A stretch of 64,000 nt of DNA, from positions 1 through 64,000 of the forward strand of contig NZ_JOCQ01000042.1 in NCBI RefSeq assembly GCF_000720725.1. Reading direction: 5' to 3'. The notes below the pieces were generated by a model, which worked only from the letters and a program-made list of their open reading frames with translations, was not told the origin of the DNA and made no database searches. Source of the stretch: Streptomyces rimosus subsp. rimosus. Lineage in GTDB: Bacteria > Actinomycetota > Actinomycetes > Streptomycetales > Streptomycetaceae. Position numbers and translations under genes: made by a program. Below are positions 53,240 through 63,200 of this stretch, piece after piece. Position 1 is the stretch's first letter. Each line of letters opens with the position of its first letter.

Positions 53240-56200
53240 TTGCCGGCGAATCAAACGTTCCGCGCCTCGACTTCCGCACACCCCCGGACGACGCGGAAGC
53301 AGACCGCTGTCGAGCCGCTGCCGAGCCGTACCGGGCCGCTGGAGCTGTCCTTCGCGCAGCAGCGGCTGTGGTTCCTGGCGCAGCTGCGGGGCGCCGGCGA
53401 GGCGTACCACATGCCGCAGGCGTTCCGGCTGCGCGGACCGCTGGACCGGGACGCGCTGACCCGCGCCCTGGACGCGCTGGTCGCCCGCCACGAGGTCCTG
53501 CGGACGCGCCTGGTCGCCCTGGCGGGCACGCCGTACCAGCAGATCGACCCCGCTGACCTGGGGTTTCCCTTGCAGGTCCACGACCTGGGCGAGGCCGGTG
53601 ACGCGTCCGCCGCCGAAGCGCGGCTCACCGCCCTCCTGGCGGAGGAAGCGACCGCGCCGTTCGACCTGGCCGAGGGCCCGCTGATCCGCGGGCGCCTGGT
53701 GGTGCTGGCGGCCGACCACCACGTACTGCTGCTGACCGCCCATCACATCGCGTCCGACGGCTGGTCGATGACGGTGATGACGCGGGAGATCACCGCTCTC
53801 TACACCGCTTTCCGCGCCGGTGAAGCGGACCCGCTGCCGCCGTTGCCGGTCCAGTACGCCGATTACGCGGCCTGGCAGCGGAAGTGGCTTTCCGACGGTG
53901 TACCGGCGAAGCAGGCCGACCACTGGAAGAAGGTCCTGGCAAACGCCCCGGCACTGCTGGAACTGCCCACCGACCGGCCGCGCCCGGCCGAGCAGGACTA
54001 CCGCGGCGGCAAACTCCCGCTGGAATTCGACGCGGAATTGACCGCGGCGCTGAAGAACGCGAGCCGCCGCAACGGCAGTACGTTGTTCATGACCTTGCTG
54101 GCGGGCTGGGCACTGGTCCTCGCGCGGCTGTCCGGCCAGGCCGATGTGGTGATCGGCACGCCGGTGGCCAATCGCCGGCGCGCCGAACTGGAAGGCTTGA
54201 TCGGCTTCTTCGTCAATACGCTGGCACTGCGTGTCGATCTTTCCGGCGGGCCGACGGTGGCCGAACTCCTCAAGCGGGTACGCGGCGTCGCGCTGGCCGC
54301 GCTGGAAAACCAGGACCTGCCGTGGGAGCAGGTGGTCGAACTTGTCAATCCCTCCCGCAGCCCGGCGCACACCCCGCTGTTCCAGACCATGTTCGCGTGG
54401 CAGAACAGCGAGGAGGGCGAGCTGTCACTGCCGGATATCGAGGTGACACCGCTGGATTCGCCGTACGACGTCGCGAAGTTCGATCTCACCCTGTCGCTCG
54501 CGGAAGAGGACGGCCGTATCGTCGGCAGCCTGGATTACGCGCAGGCACTGTTCGACGCGGAAACCGTGGAACGGTACGGCTGTTATCTCCGGCGCGTCCT
54601 GACGCAGATGGCCGCGGACCCCGGCGCCGCCGCCGACGCCCTCGCGCTGCTCGACGAGGAGGAGCGGGACCGGCTCGTCACGGAGTGGGACGGGACCGGC
54701 CGCCGGGCGGCGTGGTCCGGTGTGATCGACCGCTTCGAGAGCCGGGTGCGCGAACAGCCCGGCCGTACGGCGCTGGTGTGCGACGGCGAGCGGCTGGACT
54801 ACGCGACGCTGGACCGGCGGGCCAACCGGCTCGCCCATGCCCTGCTGGCCCGTGGTGTGCACCCCGACCAGGTGGTCGGCCTGCACGCCGGGCGCTCGAC
54901 GGCGCTGGTGGTGGGCATCCTTGGCATCCTCAAGGCCGGGGCCGCCTATCTGCCGCTCGACCCCGAACTGCCCGCCGAGCGGCTGGCCGCCATGGTGGAG
55001 GACGCCGCGCCCGCCCTGGTGCTGAGTGACGCGGACGCGCCGCCGGACGGCCGGCAGTCGCTGGCCGCCGTCGAGGCGGAAGGGCGGCGTGACGACGCGC
55101 CCGGCATCGCCGCGCATCCCGACCGGCTGGCGTACGTGGTCTTCACCTCGGGTTCCACCGGCCGCCCCAAGGGCGTCGGCGTCACGCATGGCAACGTTGC
55201 CAGCCTCTTCGGCCACTGGGTCGCGCGGTTCGGCGACGGGGCGGACGAGGCCGCGTCGTGGTGGTCGAGCATCGGCTTCGACTGCTCGGCGTTCGAGATC
55301 CTGCTGCCGCTCACCACCGGCGCCGCGCTCCACCCGGTCCCCGGGGAACTGCGCGCCGATCCTGAAGCGTTGCTGGACTGGATGCGCACCCACCGCATCG
55401 CGCAGGCGTTCCTGCCGCCCGCCTTCGTCAAGTGGATCGACGAGGCGCCCGGGGAGCGGCTGGCCGGGCTGGCGCTGCGCCGCCTGCTGACGGGAGTGGA
55501 GCCCGTACCGGAACAGGCCCTGCACCGCATGCGGGAATTCCTGCCGGAGCTGCGCCTGCTCAACGGCTACGGCCCCTGCGAGACGACGGTCTTCAGCACC
55601 GGCTACACCGATCCCCGCCCGCTGTCCCGGCAGTGCCCGGTCGGCCGCCCCCTGGACGGCACCCGGATCCGGCTGCTCGACGAGCGCCTGCGGCCGGTGC
55701 CGCCCGGCGTGACCGGCGAGATCTACATCGGCGGCGCGGGCCTGGCCCGCGGCTACGTCGGCCGCCCCGGCCTGACCGCCGAGCGCTTCGTACCGGACCC
55801 GTTCGCGCCCGGCGAGCGGATGTACCGCACCGGCGACCTGGCCCGGCGGCTGCCGAGTGGCGACGCCGAGTACGTCGGCCGCCGCGACCACCAGGTCAAG
55901 CTGCGCGGTTTCCGTATCGAGCTGGGCGAGATCGAGGCGGCGCTGCTGGACGGGCCCGGCGTGCGCGAAGCGGTCGTACTGGCCGACCGGGACGCGGCGG
56001 GCGAGGCGCGGCTGGTGGCCTTCCTGGGCCGCGGCGAGGCCGAGGCGCGGCAGCCCGACGCCTGGCGCACCACGCTGGCGCGACGGCTGCCCGGCTACAT
56101 GATCCCGGCGCTGTTCGTGGAGCTGCCGCGGCTGCCGCGCACCCCCAACGGCAAGCCGGACCGCGCCGCGCTGCTGGAGCGGGCGCGGGCCGGCGGCCCC

Positions 56201-57256
56201 GCCCAGGTCAACCAGGCCAGCCCGCGCGACCACATCGAGCTGGCGCTGTACCGGATCTGGCAGCAGGTGCTGGTCCGGTCCGAGATCGGCATCCGCGACA
56301 GCTTCTTCGACATCGGCGGCACCTCGATCTCCGCCATCAAGCTGGCCCACGCGGTCCGCGAGGAGTTCGGCGAGACGCTGCCGGTGCGCGAGATCATGCT
56401 GCACCCGACGATCGAGGCGCTGGGCGGGCGGCTGCGCCGGGGCGCGCCGGACCGGCCGGACAGCAATCTGATCGAGTTCCGCGCGGGCGACGGCCGGCAG
56501 CGGGTGATCTGCGTCCATCCGGCCGGCGGCACCGCCTTCTGCTACCTGTCGCTGGCCAAGGCGCTGCCCGGCTCCTGCGGGGTGTACGGCATCCAGTCGC
56601 CCGGCGTGAACCCCGGCGAGACGTTCCTGCCGACGGTGGAGGCCATGGCCGAGGCGTATCTGACGCTGGTGGCGCCGCTGCTCGACGGGCCCGTGGTGCT
56701 CACCGGCCTGTCGTACGGCGGGCTGGTCGCCCACGAGATGGGGCGCCGCCTGGCGGAGTCGGGCCGTACGGATGTCAGCGTGGTGCTGCTCGACACCCAG
56801 GGCTCGGACGGGCCCGTGGACCCGGCCGCGACGGCCCCGGTGGACATGGCCGAGTTCCGCGACAAGCTCGTCAAGTTCAACGGCATGTACCCGGGCATCG
56901 ACGACGAGCAGATCGACCAGTACTTCCGCATCTACAACCACAACCGGCAGACCGCGGGCGGCTACCCGGCACCGCCGTCGGCGGCCCGGACGGTCCTCGT
57001 CCAAGCCGTGGAGGACGGCACCGACACCCCGTTCCTGCGGGGCGTACGGGACTTCTGGCAGCGGCGCGCGCAGGCCGGGTTCGTGGTGGAGCCGGCGTAC
57101 TGCGACCACTGGGAAATGCTGGAGAGCGCCGAGGTGCTGCGGGTGGCTGCGTTGATCGAGGCCGAGCTGGCCCGCTTCCCGGCCGCTCCCCCATCGTCCG
57201 GCGGCCCGTCGCTGCCCGCCGGGCCGGAAGCCGAGTCAGCACAGGCGCAGGAGTGA
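53240..57256 (+). CDS. NRPS module C-A-PCP-TE, aliphatic-type adenylation domain
   Basis: 1338-aa NRPS. LCL-like condensation domain about 35-470 (LSFAQQRLWFLAQL; catalytic HHIASDGWS near 172), adenylation domain 490-990 (FTSGSTGRPKG, QVKLRGFRIELGE), PCP 1010-1080 (IGGTSISAIK) and a type I thioesterase 1090-1310 with intact nucleophile GLSYGG. I read the pocket as D-C-F-F-L-G-G-V-F, resembling Val/Ile-type codes; confidence in the exact residue is low. TTG 53240 is the likely start (AGAAGAAGAG upstream), since no ATG or GTG lies before the C domain. The stop overlaps the ATGATG start of the next gene. The TE makes this the likely releasing or ester-forming module. Confidence 0.92.
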   Translation: MPANQTFRASTSAHPRTTRKQTAVEPLPSRTGPLELSFAQQRLWFLAQLRGAGEAYHMPQAFRLRGPLDRDALTRALDALVARHEVLRTRLVALAGTPYQQIDPADLGFPLQVHDLGEAGDASAAEARLTALLAEEATAPFDLAEGPLIRGRLVVLAADHHVLLLTAHHIASDGWSMTVMTREITALYTAFRAGEADPLPPLPVQYADYAAWQRKWLSDGVPAKQADHWKKVLANAPALLELPTDRPRPAEQDYRGGKLPLEFDAELTAALKNASRRNGSTLFMTLLAGWALVLARLSGQADVVIGTPVANRRRAELEGLIGFFVNTLALRVDLSGGPTVAELLKRVRGVALAALENQDLPWEQVVELVNPSRSPAHTPLFQTMFAWQNSEEGELSLPDIEVTPLDSPYDVAKFDLTLSLAEEDGRIVGSLDYAQALFDAETVERYGCYLRRVLTQMAADPGAAADALALLDEEERDRLVTEWDGTGRRAAWSGVIDRFESRVREQPGRTALVCDGERLDYATLDRRANRLAHALLARGVHPDQVVGLHAGRSTALVVGILGILKAGAAYLPLDPELPAERLAAMVEDAAPALVLSDADAPPDGRQSLAAVEAEGRRDDAPGIAAHPDRLAYVVFTSGSTGRPKGVGVTHGNVASLFGHWVARFGDGADEAASWWSSIGFDCSAFEILLPLTTGAALHPVPGELRADPEALLDWMRTHRIAQAFLPPAFVKWIDEAPGERLAGLALRRLLTGVEPVPEQALHRMREFLPELRLLNGYGPCETTVFSTGYTDPRPLSRQCPVGRPLDGTRIRLLDERLRPVPPGVTGEIYIGGAGLARGYVGRPGLTAERFVPDPFAPGERMYRTGDLARRLPSGDAEYVGRRDHQVKLRGFRIELGEIEAALLDGPGVREAVVLADRDAAGEARLVAFLGRGEAEARQPDAWRTTLARRLPGYMIPALFVELPRLPRTPNGKPDRAALLERARAGGPAQVNQASPRDHIELALYRIWQQVLVRSEIGIRDSFFDIGGTSISAIKLAHAVREEFGETLPVREIMLHPTIEALGGRLRRGAPDRPDSNLIEFRAGDGRQRVICVHPAGGTAFCYLSLAKALPGSCGVYGIQSPGVNPGETFLPTVEAMAEAYLTLVAPLLDGPVVLTGLSYGGLVAHEMGRRLAESGRTDVSVVLLDTQGSDGPVDPAATAPVDMAEFRDKLVKFNGMYPGIDDEQIDQYFRIYNHNRQTAGGYPAPPSAARTVLVQAVEDGTDTPFLRGVRDFWQRRAQAGFVVEPAYCDHWEMLESAEVLRVAALIEAELARFPAAPPSSGGPSLPAGPEAESAQAQE

Positions 57257-57258
57257 TG

Positions 57259-60200
57259 ATGGAACCCGAATCGACCTTCCCGGCCTCCCCCTGTCTGGCT
57301 GGGAGCGTTCTCGCCCAGGCCCGCCGCACCCCTGCCGCCCTCGCGGTCGTGGACGGCGGCCGCCGCCTGGACTATGCGGAACTCGACACCACGAGCGCCG
57401 CCGTCGCGCGGGCCCTGCACCGGCACGGCGTACGGCCCGGACAGGCGGTGGCGGTCTGCCTTCCGCGCTCGTGGCAGCTGGTCTGCGCGATGCTGGGCAT
57501 CCTGCGGCTGGGAGCCGTGGTGGTCCCGCTCGACCGGCTGAGCCCGCCCGAGCGGCGGCGCCACATCCTGACCGACTCCGCGAGCGGGACGGTGCTCCAC
57601 GGCGGTACGGCGCCCGACGGGCTGCCGGACGGCGTACGAGCCCTGCCGGTGGCCGGACTGCTCGCCACCGGCCCGGCCGACGGCGACGCCCCGCTGCCAC
57701 TGCCTGCCACCCCGCCCGCCTCCTTCATCTTCTACACCTCGGGCACCACCGGCCGCCCCAAGGGCGTCGAGGTGCGCGACGCGGGAATCCTGCGGCTCGC
57801 GCGCCCCGGGTGGATCAGCCTGGATCCGGGCGCGCGCTACGCCTGCCTGGCCAATCCCGCCTTCGACGCGCTGAGCTTCGAGGTATGGGTGCCGCTGCTC
57901 ACCGGCGGCCGCTGTGTGATCTTCGGTGATGAGGAGGTGCAGACGCCGCACCTGCTCACCGAGGCGCTGCGGCGTGCGCGCATCGACACGCTGTTCATCA
58001 CCACGGCGCTGTTCAACGCGGTGGCCGACAAGGTGCCCGACGGCTTCTCCGGCGTCGGGCGGGTGCTGATCGGCGGCGAGCAGCTGAACGCGCCGCTGCT
58101 CCGCCGCTGGTACCGCGACAACCCCACGAGCCCCACACAGCTCCACAACATCTACGGCCCCACCGAAGCCACCACCTTTGCCCTCTGCCACCCCGTGCCC
58201 CGCGACTTCGACGGCGACGTGGTGCCCATCGGGCGGACGCTGCCGGGCACCGGGGCCCTGGTGGTGGCCGACGACGGTGCCAGGACCGCCGAGCCCGGCG
58301 AGATCGCCGAGCTGTACCTGGCGGGCGAGGCGTTGGCGGCGGGCTACCGCAACCTGCCCGACGAGACCGCGCGCCGCTTCGTACGGCTGCCCTGGCACGA
58401 CGGCGGCGAACGCCGCTTCTACCGCACCGGCGACCTGGTGCGCCGCGGCGCCGACGGCCTGATCAGCTACGTCGGGCGCGCCGACCGGCAGGTCAAGGTG
58501 CGGGGCTTCCGCATCGAGCCGGGCGAGCTGGAGCGGCAGATCGAGGCCCATCCGGCGGTACGCCAGGCGTATGTGCGCACCCGCCGCGACGCGCACGGCG
58601 TCAACGAGCTGCTGGCCTACCTGGTGCTCGGCGACGAGCTGTCCTTCGACGCCTTCGACCGGCACCTGGCGGACGGCCTCCCGGCGTACATGCGCCCGCA
58701 CCACGTGTACCTGGTGGAGGAGCTGCCGCTCAACGCCAACGGCAAGGTCGACGCGACGGCACTGTCGCGTCGCGACGACCGTCCCTGGCAGCGTCCGGGG
58801 ACGGCGGAGGACGCGGCGGCCACACCCTGGCAGCGCGAGGTGCTGGAGCTGGCGGGCGAGGTGCTGGACGTACCGGGCCTGCGGCTGGGCGACCGCTGGA
58901 TCGCCAACGGCGGTGACTCGCTCAAGGCGCTGCGGCTGCGCTTCGAGGTCCGGCGGCGCTGGGGCTGCGAACTGGCCCAGGCGGCGGTGTTCCAGGGCGA
59001 CTTCGCGCAGCTGGCCGCCGCGGTCGCGGAGGCGCGCGACGGTGCGGCTTCACCGTACCCGGAGCCCTCCGCCCCCTCGGGCGCCCGCTCCGCCCCCGCC
59101 ACCTCGGAGCAGCAGCGGCTCTGGCTCCTGCAACAGCGCGATCCGCGGTCCTGCGCGTACAACGTCCCGATGGCGTTCCGGCTGGACGGCGCGGTGGACA
59201 CCGCCGCGCTGCGGGAGGCGCTGCGTCGGCTGGTGGCGCGTCACTTCGCGCTGCGTACGGCCTTCGAGGCCACGCCGGAGGGTCTGCGGCAGGTGGTCGG
59301 CGAGGCGTACGACCCGTGGGTGGCACCGGAGTCGCTGACGGTGCCCGACGCGTCCGGTGCTGGTGTGTCCGGTGCCGGTGCGTCCGACGCGCCGACCGCC
59401 GAGCAGCCCGACTGGCACCCCGCCGCCCACCGCCTCTTCGCCACCCCCTTCGACCTCGCCCTCCCCCGCCTGCTGCAAGCGACGTTCCTGCCGCGGCCGG
59501 GCGGTGGCGTCCTGCTGCTGCACCTGCACCACATCGCGGTCGACGGCTGGTCGCTCAATGTCCTCTTCCGTGAGCTCTCGGCCGATTACGCGGCCGTGCT
59601 GAGCGGCACGGAGGCGGCGGAGCCCGCGGTGGCGCCGACGCCGCTGGACTACGCGGGCTGGCAGGACGAGTGGTTCGCGACCGACGCCTATCAGGCTCAA
59701 CGTGCCGGGCTGGGCAGCTACTTGAGCGCATCGGAAGAGGTGGCGGCCCCGCTGGAGCCGGTCCGCTCCCGGCCCCGTACCAACGGCCGGTTGCTGCGCG
59801 ACTCGCTCGACCCGGGCCGCCGCGCCGCGCTCGACCGGCTCTGCGCCGAGCTGGGGCTCACCCGCTTCCAGCTGCTGCTGGGCGTGTTCGCCTGGAGCCT
59901 GTACGGCGTGACCGGGCGTTCACGGCCCCGTATCGCCGGGCCGGTGGCCAACCGGCCGGTGCAGGCATTCGAGGACAGTGTCGGCATGTTCGCCAACACC
60001 GTGCTGCTGCCGCCGGCTCTGGTGCCGCGCGAGCAGTTGCGCGCGCAGCTGCTGCGGCAAGGTGCCGCCGTACAGGAGGTGCTGGACCGGCAGGACGTGG
60101 CACTGGCCGATGTCCTGGCCGACCAGGAGCACCGTACCGACGGCTCGCCGTTCGACTTCCTCTTCGTCCTGGAGAACACCGATTTCGGCACGCTGGCCCT

Positions 60201-63200
60201 GCCGGGCTGCGCCTCCCGCCCCGAGTGGCCGGTGCCGGCCGAGGCCAAGTGCCCGCTGACGCTGTCCGTGGTCGAGCACGACGCGGGTTTCGACTGCCTG
60301 TGGGAGTACGCCGCCGAGCACTTCGACGCCGCCGAGGTGGAGGCGATGGCCGCCCTGTTCCGGCGGGGGCTGGACCAGCTGGCCGACGGCGGTACGGCGA
60401 CGCTGGCCGAGCTGGTGGGCCCGTACCGCGACGGCCTGCCCGAGCCCGGCCGGGGTGCCGCGACTCCCCCGGCGTTCACCACGGTGGCCGAAGGCTTCGC
60501 CCGCCAGGCACGGCTCACGCCCGGTGCTCCCGCGCTGGTCGCCGACGGCCGCACGCTGACGTACGCCGAACTCGGCGCGCACGCCGCCGCGCTGGCGGAC
60601 GAGATACGCGCTGCCTACCCGCTCCCGCCGGAGGACGACGACCGCCCGCACTGCGTCGCGCTGCACTTCGAGCCCTCCGCCGAGCACGTGGTGGCGCTGC
60701 TGGCACTGGCCCGGCTCAACCTCACCATCGTGCCGCTCGACCCGTCGTACCCGCCGAAGCTGCTGCGGCAGATCCTCGACCAGGTGCGCCCGCTGTGCGT
60801 CCTGGTGCCGCCGGACGGCACGGCGGCGATCGACGCGATCGCCCCGGCGGACCTGCCGCGCCACCCGGTCGCCCTGCCGGACACCGCTCCGGACGGGCAC
60901 CCGTACGACGAGTTCGCCCACGACGGGCGGCGACCGCTCTACACGCTGTTCACCTCGGGCTCCACCGGTACGCCCAAGGGTGTTCAGGTGCCCGACCGCA
61001 CGCTGTGCAACCTGCTGCACTGGCAGGCCGACGCCGGCGGCCTGGCGGGCGGCGCCGTCACCCAGCAGTTCTCCATGCTGTCCTTCGACGTCTCCTTCCA
61101 GGAGATCTTCGGCACGCTGTGCGGCGGCGGCCGTCTGCACCTCGTACGGCCCACCTGGCGGCAGGACGCCCCAGCCCTGCTCGAACAGCTCGAAACGGCC
61201 GGCGCCGAGCGGATCTTCATGCCGTACGTGGCGCTGCACCTGCTGGCCGAGCACGGCGTCCGGCTGGGCCGCTTCCCGTCCCGGCTGCGTGAAGTGATCA
61301 CCGCCGGCGAGCAGCTGCTGTGCACGGCCGCGATACGCCGCTGGTTCGCCGGGCTGCCCGGCGCCCGCCTGTTCAACCACTACGGGCCGACCGAGACGCA
61401 TGTCGTCAGCAGCCTCTGCCTGGAGGGCGACCCGGAGCAGTGGCCGGAGCGTCCGGCCATCGGCAGGCCCGTCGCCAACGCGTGGCTGCGGGTCGTGGAC
61501 GAGGCCGACGCGCCCGTACCACCGGGCTGTCCCGGCCGACTGCTGATCGGCGGCCCGATGGCCGCGCCCTGCTACCTCGGTGATCCGGCACTCAACGCCG
61601 CCCGCTTCGTGGAGCTGCCCGGCCCGGGCACCTTCTACCGCAGCGGCGACCTGGCCCGCTTCGACCGGGACGGCCTGCTGCACTACCTGGGCCGCGACGA
61701 CCAGCAGGTCAAGCTGAGCGGCCACCGCCTGGAGCTGGGGCAGGTCGAGGCGGCGCTGCTCCAGCACCCGGGCGTGGTCAACGCGGTCGTGGTGCGCGAC
61801 GGTGCCCGGCTGGCGGCCTGTCTGGAGTGCCGCGGTGAGTCCCCGGCGCCGGAGGACCTGGCCGCGCACCTGGCACCGCTGCTGCCTCCGTACGTACGGA
61901 TCGACCGCTTCCGGCGGCTCGCGTCCCTTCCGCTCACTCCGAGTGGCAAGCTGGACCGGCGCCGCGCGCTGACGGCGCCGGGTGAGGAACTGCGCCCGCG
62001 TACCGCCACCACGGCAGCGGCCCTTTCGCCGGTCGAGGCCCGGCTCACGGAACTGTTCGAAGCGGTGGTCGGCACACCGGTCGGCCCCGACGAGCGGTTC
62101 TTCGACGCGGGCGCGACCAGCCTGGACCTGATGCGCTTCCATCTGCGCTGCACTGCCGAACCGGACCTGTCGTTCAGCATCCCCGACCTGTTCGAGCACG
62201 TCACCGTGCGGCGGCTGGCGCGGTTCCTGGACCAAGGGCTGGAGACGGCCCGGCAGGACACGACGGGGCCCGGGGCAGCCGACGAGCCGGTCGCCGTCGT
62301 CGGCATGGCCGTCCGGCTGCCCGGCGCGGACGACCTCGGTGCCTTCTGGGAGATGGTGCGGACCGGCGCGCGCGGCATCGAGCACTTCGACGCCGCCGAC
62401 GGCCTCGTGGGCGCCCGCAGCCAGATGTCCGGCCTGCTGGACTTCGACCCGGACCACTTCGGCATCAGCCGCCAGGAGGCCCGGCTGATGGACCCGCAAC
62501 AGCGCCACCTGCTGATGAGTTCGGTGCAGGCGCTGGCCCACGCCGGTATCACCGACCCGGCCGGGCAGCGCGTCGGCATGGTCGCGGGCTGCGGCGAGAA
62601 CACGTACTACCAGTCCGTACTGCGCGAGGCCGACCCGGCGTACCTGCCGGACGGCTTCCAGATGGCGCTCCACCACGACAAGGACTTCCTCGCCACAAAG
62701 GTCGCCTACCATCTCGATCTGTCGGGCCCGGCCTTCACCGTGCAGGCCGCCTGCGCCAGTTCGCTGGTGGCGGTGCACGTCGCAGCCGGTCTGCTGCGCC
62801 AGGGCGACGCCGATGTGATGCTGGCCGGCGGCGTGCTGGTCGACACCCTGCTCACCGGCGGCTACCGCTACCGGCCGCAGCACATCTTCTCCAAGGACGG
62901 CCACTGCCGGCCCTTCAGCGACGACGCCAGCGGCACCATCGGTGCCAGCGGCGTCGGCGTGGTCGTGCTCAAGCCGCTGCGGCTGGCGCGGCGGGACGGC
63001 GACACCGTGTACGCGGTGATCACCGGCTCGGCGCTGAACAACGACGGCTCCGCCAAGCTCAGTTACAGCGCGCCCTCGCTGGCCGGGCAGCGCGAGGTGA
63101 TCCGCACCGCGCTGCGCCGCAGCGGCCGTACCGGCGCCGACCTCGGCTACGTCGAGGCGCACGGCACCGGCACCACGCTGGGCGACCCGGTCGAGGTCGG

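Noticed and set aside
54425..57109. Long minus-strand open frame opposite the C-A-PCP-TE NRPS
   Set aside because: Same reason; the plus strand contains intact C, A, PCP and TE motifs.
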